Origin: a virus
DNA length: 64,000 nucleotides
IMG/VR virus record: IMGVR_UViG_3300008448_000024
Location: 1 to 64,000 of that record
Strand: one strand, 5' to 3'
The position numbers and the translations under genes are program-made. This document shows positions 1-7,995 of this stretch, in pieces (within the stretch, counting starts at the first letter, position 1; each line of letters opens with the position of its first letter). The notes beneath the pieces are model-generated. The model made no database searches. It was not told the origin of the DNA and saw nothing but the letters and a program-made list of their open reading frames with translations.

Positions 1-1
1 T

Positions 2-205
2 CCCGTACGTACTAAGCGTCAGATGCGTGAGGCGCAAGAGTTCTTATCTATCTTCAAACGTGAGGTTGCTGAAGTTAATGCAATCGTTAACGAGTACCCT
101 ATGTCGTACGGTAAAGTCGATGAGAAGTTCGTTATTGATTGTATGAGCGAGTTGTTCGCTTACGGACTTACCGAACCCGTTATCAAACGCATCATCGGTT
201 ATTAA
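2..205 (+). CDS. C-terminal part of an unrecognised protein
   Basis: The frame is open from the first codon of the window, so this is the 3' end of a longer gene. An in-frame ATG at 23 would give 60 residues, but the reading frame continues upstream without a stop. The visible part is charged and probably helical, and ends in IKRIIGY. I do not recognise it. It is followed after 55 nt by another rightward gene. Confidence 0.6.
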   Translation, partial: PVRTKRQMREAQEFLSIFKREVAEVNAIVNEYPMSYGKVDEKFVIDCMSELFAYGLTEPVIKRIIGY

Positions 206-260
206 TCTCCGCACCTATGAAGAGCACCTATTCTTATTATTAATCAAAACAATCTTATAT

Positions 261-710
261 ATGCAGTTATCTCTTAAAGAATTAAATGAATTAATCTATT
301 GCGTTGGTACCGTAATGTCGTCAAAGACTAATACGTACGGCGCTGAAGATCGTACCGCGCTTTACGAAAAGCTTACTACTGAGTTAGAATCCCGCGTAAA
401 TGATCTCGTAGAGTTGGAGCGTGCACCTAAGAAGCGACCTACTCGAAAAGAGCTCTTCGGGGTTAACCGTTTGCAAGTATATAAATCCACTCAAAAAACA
501 GCTGTCACTAAAATCACTGAAATGCCCCAGTATGTTATGTGTATCGGTAGTTACGGTAAAGCTGAGGTTGGTAGGGTCTACAATACTTCTGACGAGAAGT
601 TAGCAGATAAGCTATTCAATTTATCTTGGGAGAAGGTATTGTTAACATTCGGAAATCTCAAAGGCGTTCATAATCAAGTGCTTCATCCAAGATTCGAAAG
701 CATGTGTTGA
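261..710 (+). CDS. Hypothetical protein, 149 aa
   Basis: The N-terminal half (residues 1-60) is a charged helical segment starting MQLSLKELNELIYCVG. A basic linker follows (KKRPTRKELFG near residue 55), then a compact C-terminal domain. I see no known motif. The start fits an A-rich leader without a Shine-Dalgarno sequence, as for most genes here. It lies upstream of the first tRNA-like element. Confidence 0.7.
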   Translation: MQLSLKELNELIYCVGTVMSSKTNTYGAEDRTALYEKLTTELESRVNDLVELERAPKKRPTRKELFGVNRLQVYKSTQKTAVTKITEMPQYVMCIGSYGKAEVGRVYNTSDEKLADKLFNLSWEKVLLTFGNLKGVHNQVLHPRFESMC

Positions 711-761
711 TTGGGACGACAATTATTAGTATAGGCAGACTCTCGACTTCAAAGGTAGGTT

Positions 762-834
762 AGTCAGGTGGTAGTAATTGGTAACGACTTTGCTTCATTG
801 CATGGAGATGCAGGTTCGAATCCTGCCCTGACTA
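762..834 (+). ncRNA. tRNA-like element E1 (AGTCAGG family)
   Basis: It has tRNA length (73 nt). A 7-bp acceptor AGTCAGG/CCTGACT, a D-like arm (GTAG/CGAC) and a perfect T arm (GCAGG, TTCGAAT, CCTGC) can be drawn. The anticodon arm is abnormal: the best fold has a 6-nt loop TTCATT that contains CAT. No CCA is encoded. The element ends 28 nt before the next start codon. A functional Met-type tRNA or a tRNA mimic are both possible. Confidence 0.6.
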
Positions 835-862
835 CAATTAATAAATAAATAAAATCAAAGTT

Positions 863-1498
863 ATGGCAAAAGTAAATGAATTAAAATTAGGAGACATCGT
901 AAGACTTTCTAAAACCAGTCAGTATTATTACGACGAGCCTAAAGATTCAGGCAGTAGTAACCCAATTAATATGGACGGTAAGATCATCTCTGTAGATGAA
1001 GATAACGATGGCTATCCATTAGAAGTACTTTGGGATAATGCGCAAACTAATGTATATGATTGGTGCGATCTTGACTTAGTATGGTCAGCCACGTATACAA
1101 AGAGCAAACCATCTAAAAAGAACCGCAGCGGTGCATATACAGTTGATGAAGAGTTCATTAAGCAAGCACACGAAGCCGCATGTTCAGATTGGAAATCCCG
1201 GATCGAAGACAAATTCCCTGAGTTATTCCCTACTAATAAGTACGTATGTGCTTTATTTGATTCGAAAGACGTCGATAAGGCGAAAAGCGCAGATCTATAT
1301 GTAAAGCTGGAGGATGGTTCATACGTAAAGAGTAAAATACAGATTATACATGGTCTTGCGGGTTTAGAAGGTATTGATAAACGAGCTAAAGGCTGTGGTA
1401 TCTATATACCTCGTGGACATGACATAAGCCTATGCATTGCAAAAGAGTATACAGGCCCAGGTTCAGTAATTCTTTTCGAACCAAAAGAAAGTAAGTAA
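863..1498 (+). CDS. SH3/KOW-like family A protein (member 1), 211 aa
   Basis: This is the first of six paralogs (863, 3056, 8486, 9200, 9941, 13519). The N-terminal 70 residues look like a small beta-barrel (GDIVRLSKTSQYYY, then a VEVxW-like strand). Next comes a helical repeat around residues 92-120 (EEFIKQAHEAACSDWKSRI), of which this member has only one copy while others have two. The C-terminal domain carries the family signature (GLAG...AKGCGIYI). It follows tRNA-like element E1 with a conserved A-rich leader ending AAAGTTATGGC. The function is unknown; a nucleic-acid or ribosome-binding role is only a guess from the barrel. Confidence 0.75.
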   Translation: MAKVNELKLGDIVRLSKTSQYYYDEPKDSGSSNPINMDGKIISVDEDNDGYPLEVLWDNAQTNVYDWCDLDLVWSATYTKSKPSKKNRSGAYTVDEEFIKQAHEAACSDWKSRIEDKFPELFPTNKYVCALFDSKDVDKAKSADLYVKLEDGSYVKSKIQIIHGLAGLEGIDKRAKGCGIYIPRGHDISLCIAKEYTGPGSVILFEPKESK

Positions 1499-1531
1499 TT
1501 ATAAACATATAAAACAAAAACAATAAGAGTT

Positions 1532-2341
1532 ATGGCAAGACAAGCAACAATGTACAGCAACATTACCGGCATCTCAATGGAAGTAGCAAAGGAAAAAGCA
1601 CCGGCTATCTTTGCAACCAAGCCCGCAGATTATATTAACCTTAAGCGATATAAGTTCACTCCAACTACGGAGATCATCGACTACATGAAAGACATGGGTT
1701 ATGTATTAACAGACGCTAAACAGTCTAAGACAAAGATTCCCTTAAGGAATACCTATGGTACCCACATCGTAACCTTCCAACATCCTGATCTGTATGTAAA
1801 GGATTCTGAAGGAGGATTAGAAGCAAGACCTACGATCGTATTACTGAATAGCCATGACGGCAGCAGGCCAATCCAATTTGAAATGGGACTGTTCAGATTA
1901 GTATGTTCCAATGGCTTAATGATCAAGAGCATGGATATGGGAAGCTTCAAAGAAAGACATACTAAGTATACCTTCCAAGAAGTAAAAGACCTGATCAGTT
2001 CAAAGGTAGATACCCTTCCTAAGGTAATCAATAAGATCAACGACTGGAACATGGTAGAGATGACTGCTAAACAACGTAGACAATTTGCAGTAGATGCCTT
2101 GTTACTTAGATTAGGTGAAGATCGGCAAGTAGAAGACTACGAGATCAACTCTGTATTAGAGACTCGCCGCGTAGAAGACAAAGGCCAATCCTTATGGAGA
2201 ACCTTTAACGCCGTACAGGAGAACATCATCAAAGGCGGCTTCCAAATGAACGAACGTACCGCCCGTGGCATCACCAACCCTGTACAGGATATGGTACTGA
2301 ATCAAGGCTTATGGCAGTTAGCCGATAGCTACGCCAACTAA
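1532..2341 (+). CDS. DUF932-family protein, 269 aa
   Basis: The core resembles DUF932 phage/plasmid proteins: an IVLLNSHDGS region near residue 105, FRLVCSNGLMI near 120, and a C-terminal LWRTFNAVQENIIKGGF near 222. Members of this family are widespread in large phages and plasmids but their biochemical role is not established. The length is within the normal range. Codon use is slightly more GC-rich than in the neighbours. A GC-rich run of hairpins ending in a T-run follows the stop. Confidence 0.8.
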   Translation: MARQATMYSNITGISMEVAKEKAPAIFATKPADYINLKRYKFTPTTEIIDYMKDMGYVLTDAKQSKTKIPLRNTYGTHIVTFQHPDLYVKDSEGGLEARPTIVLLNSHDGSRPIQFEMGLFRLVCSNGLMIKSMDMGSFKERHTKYTFQEVKDLISSKVDTLPKVINKINDWNMVEMTAKQRRQFAVDALLLRLGEDRQVEDYEINSVLETRRVEDKGQSLWRTFNAVQENIIKGGFQMNERTARGITNPVQDMVLNQGLWQLADSYAN

Positions 2342-2344
2342 TCA

Positions 2345-2470
2345 CACTGCTAGCGGTCTACTAGTACATGCTAGTAGGTCGCTAAGCGGTTGTTAGCGCC
2401 CCGCCAAAGCGCTAATTAATGTAGCTAGGAAGGGCTAGCCCCGGGGGCCTAACTTTAGGTCCTTTTTACC
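2345..2470 (+). terminator. Three GC-rich hairpins ending in a terminator
   Basis: After the DUF932 stop there are stacked inverted repeats: CTACTAG/CTAGTAG, then TTAGCGC/GCGCTAA, then a GGCCTAA...TTAGGTCC stem followed by TTTTT. The last one fits a Rho-independent terminator. The first two are unusually strong and GC-rich for this genome. Confidence 0.65.
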
Positions 2471-2534
2471 AGCATCGGAAATTTCGAAATATTTTTTAAT
2501 CATATATACAAAAACATAAAAACAAACATTCATT

Positions 2535-2969
2535 ATGAAACAAGGAGTAATCGCATTCGCAGTAAAATCAAAATATTTTTCTATCTATGAAGCATTTGTA
2601 AAAGAGCTTAAAACAATCGGTTACAGATGGAACGATAAATTCAACTTATTTACAGTAAAGGACTACGAGCGTTGTACATGTGTCTATGTATCAGATTTCT
2701 GGCAAGGAGACGCTACTGGTCCTATGATGAGTTTTAGTAACCCAGGTAGTGGTACAAAAGTCATTGACCTTGACACAGATTTTCATACTGCAATTTCTAC
2801 AGCTAAAGAGCAGTACAGAGACTGGAAATCGAGTTCAATATCAGTAAAATTAAACTCCGAGTATACAGCGGTTATCAGCAAATCAGGTATCAAAGTAGGT
2901 TGTCAAACGATCGATGTCAGTGTCGCTAAGGAGCTCAATAAAGCTTTTATAAAATTGGGATTAGTATAG
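2535..2969 (+). CDS. GCQT-module protein, 144 aa
   Basis: The N-terminal 95 residues are an unrecognised domain (MKQGVIAFAVKSKYF). The last 40 residues carry a module shared with the genes at 5313, 14682 and 15883: EYTA, then an 8-12 residue spacer, V-x-[IV]-GCQ[TS], and a final helix (here KVGCQTIDVSVAKELNKAF). A module reused at the end of different proteins suggests an interaction or targeting domain. Function unknown. Confidence 0.7.
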   Translation: MKQGVIAFAVKSKYFSIYEAFVKELKTIGYRWNDKFNLFTVKDYERCTCVYVSDFWQGDATGPMMSFSNPGSGTKVIDLDTDFHTAISTAKEQYRDWKSSSISVKLNSEYTAVISKSGIKVGCQTIDVSVAKELNKAFIKLGLV

Positions 2970-3055
2970 TAAAAACCAGGCACCAGAATTTCAGTAAAAT
3001 AGTTCAAAATCACCGGGCCCACAGGGGCAAAATCAAACATAAAAAAACATAGTAT

Positions 3056-3739
3056 ATGCAAAAACAAACAAATGCACGCAAAAAGTTTAAAATCGGAGAC
3101 AAAGTAATGATCGCTGAAACCAGTGAATATTACATAAAAGGAGATCCTAGCAATCCTATCGATACAGTAGGCGAAGTAAAATGTTATAAGAAAGATGGTC
3201 TGCCTATTGAAGTACGCTGGCCAAATATTATTGTTAACTCTTACGAAGAACACGATCTTGTTTTAGCGTCATCTTCTGAACCAACAGTAGATGTATCTCG
3301 CGAATTTGTATTACGCGCATATGATTCAGCATGCTCAGATTGGAAAAGAAAAATCGAATCAGAGATTCCAAATCTGTTCGCGTTTACTCATCAAGTAAGA
3401 GTATCGTTTATTCGTGATGCATATAAAGCTGCTGACGCAGAATGGAAAAAGAACCTAAAACAAGCGTTTCCGAAATTATTTAAAGATGCGTATACTTGCC
3501 TGGTACCGGGAGTCAACCCTGAAGACTTAGGTTCTTACTTATATACTACAATTAGTGGAGGTAGTTATCGTAGTATCGAAGGCGTCTCATTAATAGATGG
3601 AATAGCAGGTCTTTCCGGTGTTCCTGAAGAAGCAAAAGGTTGTGGCTTTTATATCGATTGTAGCTTTTTAAAAGATAAGACGCTAATAATAAAAACATTA
3701 CCTACTGGCTCTAAAGTAATATATTTCAAAAACAAATAA
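3056..3739 (+). CDS. SH3/KOW-like family A protein (member 2), 227 aa
   Basis: Same architecture as the gene at 863, but with two helical repeats (SREFVLRAYDSACSDWK near residue 81 and VSFIRDAYKAADAEWK near 116). The barrel is at residues 10-68 (FKIGDKVMIAETSEYY) and the C-terminal GIAGLSGVPEEAKGCGFYI signature is present. Direct sequence similarity to the other family A members shows duplication inside this phage. Role unknown. Confidence 0.75.
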   Translation: MQKQTNARKKFKIGDKVMIAETSEYYIKGDPSNPIDTVGEVKCYKKDGLPIEVRWPNIIVNSYEEHDLVLASSSEPTVDVSREFVLRAYDSACSDWKRKIESEIPNLFAFTHQVRVSFIRDAYKAADAEWKKNLKQAFPKLFKDAYTCLVPGVNPEDLGSYLYTTISGGSYRSIEGVSLIDGIAGLSGVPEEAKGCGFYIDCSFLKDKTLIIKTLPTGSKVIYFKNK

Positions 3740-3770
3740 ACAATAAATCAAAAACAAAAAAACAAAGATC

Positions 3771-4229
3771 ATGGCAAAAACAAATTTACAAGTAGTAACA
3801 GTTACAAGCGCACCAGAAGCACTCGCAGTTCTTAACGAACAAATTAAGTCTTACAAACACATTCAAGATTCAGTGTATAAGACTCCGACTAAAGGTTCTT
3901 TACGACTTAGCGATGGATCGACAGTTGACCTTAAATCAGAAACAAGCATTGATAAGGTTGTTATGGCATTTGCTAGCGTACAATCACGCATTAAAGCTAT
4001 CGAAAGTGCTTATTCTGAATTAGGACGCGATGAATATCCAGTTGTTAAAATCGAAGGTGGTACCGAAGAAGAATGGAAGCAAGACTGTATGCTTCGTATT
4101 CAAATCATTGAGCAAAAAGATAAGCTTGATGAACTGAACGAATTGAAGAAAGAGTGGGAAGAACTTCTTGACAAGGAAGATCGTAAAGCTATTCTAATGA
4201 AAAAGATGGCGAACAAAGGATTGGTATAA
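3771..4229 (+). CDS. Coiled-coil protein, 152 aa
   Basis: The N-terminal half is mixed; residues 60-150 are strongly charged and likely a long coiled coil (IIEQKDKLDELNELKKEWEE). It starts from the common leader with ATGGCAAAAAC and is followed at once by a clean terminator. No family recognised. Confidence 0.7.
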   Translation: MAKTNLQVVTVTSAPEALAVLNEQIKSYKHIQDSVYKTPTKGSLRLSDGSTVDLKSETSIDKVVMAFASVQSRIKAIESAYSELGRDEYPVVKIEGGTEEEWKQDCMLRIQIIEQKDKLDELNELKKEWEELLDKEDRKAILMKKMANKGLV

Positions 4230-4243
4230 TATTTCTTCACACA

Positions 4244-4273
4244 AAGCCCCTTTGAAATATAAGGGGCTTTTTT
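4244..4273 (+). terminator. Rho-independent terminator
   Basis: AAGCCCCTT and AAGGGGCTT form a stem with an 8-nt loop followed by a T-run. It closes the 3771 gene. Confidence 0.85.
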
Positions 4274-4287
4274 AAATTACTATTTAT

Positions 4288-4518
4288 ATGTCTAAATTTA
4301 AAGTAGGTGATATTGTAGAATACTATAAGACGCCAACAGGAAGAGATTGGGTAGGCGTAGGTGAAATTAGTATACCATTTAAAATAGGTAGTATATTAAC
4401 GGTATGCGAGGTAAGTTCGAAAACGGGAGCTCTCAAATTTGACGATTATTACTACTATCCAAAACAATGCTTCAGACTCGTCGAACAACCGGAACCAGCA
4501 TTTATTTTTAATATTTAA
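4288..4518 (+). CDS. SH3-like family B protein (member 1), 76 aa
   Basis: A single small barrel-like domain starting MSKFKVGDIVEYYKTPTGRD with a conserved YPKQCFRLVE block near residue 60, then the tail PEPAFIFNI. It heads a tandem run of four small genes with the same C-terminal peptide. The starts of family A and B barrels (KVGDxV) are related in style. Function unknown. Confidence 0.7.
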   Translation: MSKFKVGDIVEYYKTPTGRDWVGVGEISIPFKIGSILTVCEVSSKTGALKFDDYYYYPKQCFRLVEQPEPAFIFNI

Positions 4519-4528
4519 ACTATTAGCT

Positions 4529-4759
4529 ATGGAACCATTTAAAGTAGGCGATATCGTAGAGTACTACAAAGAACCAACGTATGAAGATTGGGTAGGCGTA
4601 GGAGAAATTGCTATAAGATTTCAAATAGGCGATCATAAAGAAGTTAAAGCAATATGTCCACATTCTAGCGCATTAATGTTCGAAGACCAATATTTTTATC
4701 CAAAACAATGCTTCAGACTTATTGAAAAGGCAGAACCCGAATTTATTTTTAATATTTAA
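4529..4759 (+). CDS. SH3-like family B protein (member 2), 76 aa
   Basis: Close paralog of the preceding gene (DWVGVGEI, YPKQCFRL, tail EPEFIFNI). The start at 4529 is chosen because the paralog begins at the same point and because the leader ATTAGCTATG recurs before the 4770 and 5313 genes; an in-frame upstream ATG at 4439 lies inside the preceding gene. Confidence 0.7.
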   Translation: MEPFKVGDIVEYYKEPTYEDWVGVGEIAIRFQIGDHKEVKAICPHSSALMFEDQYFYPKQCFRLIEKAEPEFIFNI

Positions 4760-4769
4760 ACAATTAGCT

Positions 4770-5033
4770 ATGAAAAAATTAAAGCTAGGAAGCAAGGTTT
4801 TATATAGAGGAAAAATACATACACTTTTAGGATATACAAGATCAGGTACGAGTTGTGTTATTGAAGGTCCGGAAGGCAAGCATAGTGGAGATGTACTGAA
4901 ATATTGGCACGATGAGTACGGAAAACCAGTTGCTTACACTAATAAGAATTGGGAAAATAATCGAATATTTGTAACTGTAGCTGAGACTATTCCATGCGAA
5001 CAGTCAGAACCAGAATTTATTTTTAATCTTTAA
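4770..5033 (+). CDS. Small protein with EPEFIFNL tail, 87 aa
   Basis: The body (MKKLKLGSKVLYRGKIHTLL) differs from its neighbours but looks like another small barrel. It ends in EPEFIFNL, nearly identical to the tails of the 4529 and 5045 genes. The start at 4770 follows the repeated CAATTAGCTATG leader. Function unknown. Confidence 0.7.
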   Translation: MKKLKLGSKVLYRGKIHTLLGYTRSGTSCVIEGPEGKHSGDVLKYWHDEYGKPVAYTNKNWENNRIFVTVAETIPCEQSEPEFIFNL

Positions 5034-5044
5034 CAATAAATCAT

Positions 5045-5302
5045 ATGTCAGCAGAATATATCCCTAAAGTTGGGGACAGAGTTATTATAACAAAGAGTGT
5101 TCTAAATTGGAACAATGAGGGTAAAATGGATAAATACATCGGTTTAGAATTAACCATATCGCGTATAGGTCAAAATGGAGATCGTGCACAATTCGAGGAG
5201 GTTAAAGGCGCAGAGGATATTAATTATTGGGATTGGAATTTCAGACAAAGGCACTTCAAACTAGCCAGTAAATCAGAACCTGAATTCATTTTTAATATTT
5301 AA
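5045..5302 (+). CDS. Small protein with EPEFIFNI tail, 85 aa
   Basis: Starts MSAEYIPKVGDRVIITKS, with a GDRV turn typical of the small barrel families nearby, and ends EPEFIFNI. Part of the tandem array. Function unknown. Confidence 0.7.
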   Translation: MSAEYIPKVGDRVIITKSVLNWNNEGKMDKYIGLELTISRIGQNGDRAQFEEVKGAEDINYWDWNFRQRHFKLASKSEPEFIFNI

Positions 5303-5312
5303 ACAATTAGCT

Positions 5313-6392
5313 ATGAAATATAGTCCACTACTAGTAGACGACATAGGAAGACAGCTCAAAGAATTTAAAGTAGGAGAGTGGTATACGAATCCTAAGCATT
5401 ATATAAGCGAATTACCTGACACTCTCTACTTTAGAGTTGGTTCAGTCGAGATTTGTAAAGGCTGTTTAGGAGGGTACCACTACAATTCACTTGTCTTTGA
5501 TGCAGTAGCCAATGAAAATTGGGAAATTACAGAAATTAGAAAAACCCAATCAAATACTGATTATGATCAAGAAATGCAATTAGTTGAAAAGGTTCAACCC
5601 GAATTTAATTTAAAATTTAATAAAAACAAAACAAAAGTAGTTATGAACAAAAAAACAGTATCAATCGCAGCTTACGAAGCACTTAAAGAACAAGGAATGA
5701 AAATTGGATCTATGGTAAAGATCTTAGCCGCTTGGCCTGAAAAATCAGAAGGCTTTGATGCGTATTGGCCAGAAGATATGAATGCTACAGTCGGTAAAAT
5801 AGGTAAGGTTACTAATATTACAGTAGATCAAGATGAAGTACGAGTTTCTGTATCGATTCCAGGCTCAGATAGTTGGTGGTACCCAACAATGGTACTTAGT
5901 TTAGTAGAATCAAAACCAACTTTATTTGAAGTAAACGAAAAAATTAGCTTATATAATTTTGATGAAACTGCGCAAACTGCAAGTATTACTATCAAAGGAG
6001 ATAGCAACATAAGAGAGGTTACTTACGCTAGTATTAATGCTTTATACAAAGCGATTAAGCCTGAACCTAAAAAAATTAAATTTGCTAAAGAATATGAAGC
6101 AAATATTAATCACACAACCCGAACAGTATCTATCGGCTGTCAAAGCGTTAGCTTTGAAGAAATTGAAAGAGTCTACAAAAGAATCAATCAAATAACTGAT
6201 TTTAGTGTAGGTGACACAGTTGAATATTATAGACAACCAACAGCAGCCGAATGGGAAAAAATAGGTCGTGTAGATATTCCATTTTCAATAGGACAGAAAC
6301 TTGTTATTAAACGTATCAATAAATCTGCAGGATCACTCGAATTTGAAGATTCTATATATTGTTACCCTAAACAAGCTTTCAAATACGCTTAA
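5313..6392 (+). CDS. Fused multidomain member of the small-barrel/GCQT arrays, 359 aa
   Basis: The protein reads like neighbouring genes joined together. Residues 1-100 end in QPEFNLKF, the degenerate form of the EPEFIFNI tail. A stretch that looks like a translated intergenic leader follows, then an internal Met (about residue 111, MNKKTVSIAAYEALKEQG). Around residues 258-290 there is a GCQS module, and the C-terminus is a family B barrel (VGDTVEYYRQPTAAEW...YPKQAFKYA). It could be a true fusion, or the internal ATG near 5643 could be used as a separate start. Confidence 0.65.
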   Translation: MKYSPLLVDDIGRQLKEFKVGEWYTNPKHYISELPDTLYFRVGSVEICKGCLGGYHYNSLVFDAVANENWEITEIRKTQSNTDYDQEMQLVEKVQPEFNLKFNKNKTKVVMNKKTVSIAAYEALKEQGMKIGSMVKILAAWPEKSEGFDAYWPEDMNATVGKIGKVTNITVDQDEVRVSVSIPGSDSWWYPTMVLSLVESKPTLFEVNEKISLYNFDETAQTASITIKGDSNIREVTYASINALYKAIKPEPKKIKFAKEYEANINHTTRTVSIGCQSVSFEEIERVYKRINQITDFSVGDTVEYYRQPTAAEWEKIGRVDIPFSIGQKLVIKRINKSAGSLEFEDSIYCYPKQAFKYA

Positions 6393-6414
6393 TTATTAAT
6401 TGAATAAATGCATG

Positions 6415-6655
6415 TATATAGCGATAGGCCAAACAACCCCTAGTCGCACCCGAGCTGTCTGGCTAGCCTATAAAATAGCAGCCTTACAGTTAATCAATAC
6501 CAAAAACTAGTTGTACCCATGAGCTCCTGGTGAGTTCTGGGTGCAACTGATTGGTTTTGAAGGCTTTGCATAACTGATTGGTTTTCAATGGAGAATTTTT
6601 AAAAAAAGCTAAAATAAATTTTTTTATGTCAAAATAAGGCTATAATTTTACATTT
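6415..6655. repeat. Intergenic repeat/promoter region R1
   Basis: Member of a family of intergenic regions (R1-R5) that share CCATGAGCTC hairpins and ACTGATTGGTTTTCAATGGA blocks; here the latter occurs twice. The right end carries GGCTATAATTTTACATTTC, matching the promoter-like ends of R2-R4. Beyond the repeats I see no gene. Confidence 0.6.
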
Positions 6656-6671
6656 CTGCTCTTTTAAATAC

Positions 6672-6712
6672 GGTCAGGTGGCGGAATATTAACAACCCCG
6701 CTCTATTGGCAG
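6672..6712 (+). ncRNA. Truncated tRNA-like element E2 (5' part only)
   Basis: GGTCAGGTGGCGGAAT matches the 5' end of the AGTCAGG elements. The following ATTAACAACCCCGCTCTA is homologous to the D-loop insertion of element E9. No T arm or 3' end is present before the lipoprotein gene at 6749, so this is a broken copy. Confidence 0.55.
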
Positions 6713-6748
6713 AATAAAAATAGTACATTTACACATAAAAATAACATA

Positions 6749-6991
6749 ATGAAAAAAGTAATTTTATCAGTTTGTATCGGTTTGACATTAATCTCTTGCA
6801 CAGATAATCAACTTGCCCGTCGCTTCGGTGGCTCGGAAGAAGTGAAACTAAAACCTAACGAGGTTGTATTAAATGTTACTTGGAAGGGAGATGAATTGTG
6901 GATTTGTACACGAGATACTGTGACAAATGTTACATATTTTAAAGAAAAATCTAGTTGGGGAGTCGTAGAAGGAACAGTTATTTTAAAATAA
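6749..6991 (+). CDS. Small lipoprotein, 80 aa
   Basis: The N-terminus MKKVILSVCIGLTLISC is a signal peptide with a lipobox (LISC), so the mature protein starts at Cys17 and should be anchored in the envelope. The mature part is a short beta-rich domain. Surface lipoproteins of phages often act in superinfection exclusion, but that is inference. It lies between two tRNA-like elements. Confidence 0.75.
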   Translation: MKKVILSVCIGLTLISCTDNQLARRFGGSEEVKLKPNEVVLNVTWKGDELWICTRDTVTNVTYFKEKSSWGVVEGTVILK

Positions 6992-6998
6992 ATAGGTT

Positions 6999-7098
6999 GG
7001 TCGGGTGGCGGAATTGGTAGACGCACACAAGTGGGAGGTTCGATTCCTGTCTCTGGTGTCACTTGCGTACATTACAGGTTCGAATCCTGTCCTGACTA
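6999..7098 (+). ncRNA. tRNA-like element E3
   Basis: The acceptor GGTCGGG/CCTGACT pairs with two wobbles. A Leu-type D arm (GGCGGAATTGGTAGACGC) and a T arm (ACAGG, TTCGAAT, CCTGT) frame the element. The middle is closed by CAAGTG/CACTTG and contains a second T-arm-like segment (GGAGG, TTCGATT, CC), as if a fragment of another tRNA had been inserted. No normal anticodon arm is visible. Confidence 0.6.
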
Positions 7099-7125
7099 CA
7101 AAAAATATAAATGGCGATTTATTTG

Positions 7126-7274
7126 AATGGTAAATGAAGTAGGAAACCAAACGTAATAGTTTGCTGCAGACCCCAAATTTTTTAAAGCGCAAAAGGTAGC
7201 AGTTACTCCCGAATGAAGCCCTTAGGGCTGAGGAATACGCGGGTTTTACGGAAACGCATCGGGCATTTACCATT
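7126..7274 (+). ncRNA. Structured RNA between E3 and E4
   Basis: An 11-bp perfect terminal helix (AATGGTAAATG/CATTTACCATT) closes a 149-nt segment with internal hairpins CAAAC/GTTTG and AGCCC/GGGCT, followed by a T-run. There is no plausible gene. Candidate small RNA of unknown class. Confidence 0.55.
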
Positions 7275-7280
7275 TTTTAT

Positions 7281-7377
7281 AGTCAAGTGGCGGAATTGGT
7301 AGACGCAACAGCCGTAGGGGTTGGGATGAATATGATCGAATAAATCCAGTGTACAGGTTCGAATCCTGTCTTGACTG
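7281..7377 (+). ncRNA. tRNA-like element E4
   Basis: The acceptor is AGTCAAG/CTTGACT. Compared with the other copies (AGTCAGG/CCTGACT) one base pair has changed on both strands, a compensatory change that supports the stem. The D arm is GGCGGAATTGGTAGACGC and the T arm is perfect. The centre folds as CAAC/GTTG with a 10-nt loop plus a variable-arm-like GGAT/ATCC stem. The 7401 gene follows. Confidence 0.65.
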
Positions 7378-7400
7378 CTAAAGAACAAAACAAAAAAGTT

Positions 7401-7652
7401 ATGAAAGCATACCAAGTGTATAAAGGAGAGCAGGATAAGCACGGCCGTCAACGGTTCGATTTAGTAGCAACTTATTTAGATAAACAACGAGCGTTAGACC
7501 ATGCTGAAAAAATAGCTAAAGAGACGCCTCTATACGGTGATATATTAGAATATGATGGATGGTATGGAGAAGGTAAGTATTGTGGTTGGAGCGCAAGAGG
7601 GTGGGAAACAACTACTATCTCCCAATTCAGAGAGATTAATATCACAGAATAA
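7401..7652 (+). CDS. Hypothetical protein, 83 aa
   Basis: MKAYQVYKGEQDKHGRQRF starts after the usual A-rich leader (AAAAAAGTTATG) 23 nt downstream of element E4. A longer in-frame start at 7371 would lie inside the E4 acceptor and is rejected. Aromatic-rich C-terminal half (YDGWYGEGKYCGWSARGW). Not recognised. Confidence 0.65.
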   Translation: MKAYQVYKGEQDKHGRQRFDLVATYLDKQRALDHAEKIAKETPLYGDILEYDGWYGEGKYCGWSARGWETTTISQFREINITE

Positions 7653-7657
7653 ACTAT

Positions 7658-7755
7658 AGTCAGGTGGCGGAATGGTAAAGCCGTGGCTGGCGAAATACAG
7701 TAACCAGAGCGAAGAATAAAAAGAGTTCTTGCAGGTTCGAATCCTGTCCTGACTG
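7658..7755 (+). ncRNA. tRNA-like element E5
   Basis: AGTCAGG/CCTGACT acceptor, shortened D arm (GGCGGAATGGTAAAGCC) and a T arm GCAGG/CCTGT with one G-U pair. The centre forms CTGG/CCAG with a 13-nt loop and a variable-arm-like AAGAA/TTCTT stem. It begins 5 nt after the stop of the 7401 gene and ends 15 nt before the next start codon. Confidence 0.6.
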
Positions 7756-7770
7756 CTAAAAATTAAAATT

Positions 7771-7989
7771 ATGAAAGTATATAGAAAAAAGGGTGGAAAA
7801 ATTTTAGTTCTTACCAATCTTAGTCATGGAATGTTTGGTGGGACAGAAGTGGTATTTATGAATTACTCGTTGAAAGGAACATTACAATCAGTTTTTTTAA
7901 GTAATTATGAATACCTTAGAGAAGCAACTTTAAAAGAAATCAATCAATTTGGAGAACGTTTCCCTTCGAAAATAATTACAAGATGGTAA
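7771..7989 (+). CDS. Hypothetical protein, 72 aa
   Basis: MKVYRKKGGKILVLTNLSHG. A basic, beta-rich small protein with no recognised motif, sitting as a cassette between elements E5 and E6. Confidence 0.6.
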   Translation: MKVYRKKGGKILVLTNLSHGMFGGTEVVFMNYSLKGTLQSVFLSNYEYLREATLKEINQFGERFPSKIITRW

Positions 7990-7995
7990 TAAAAT

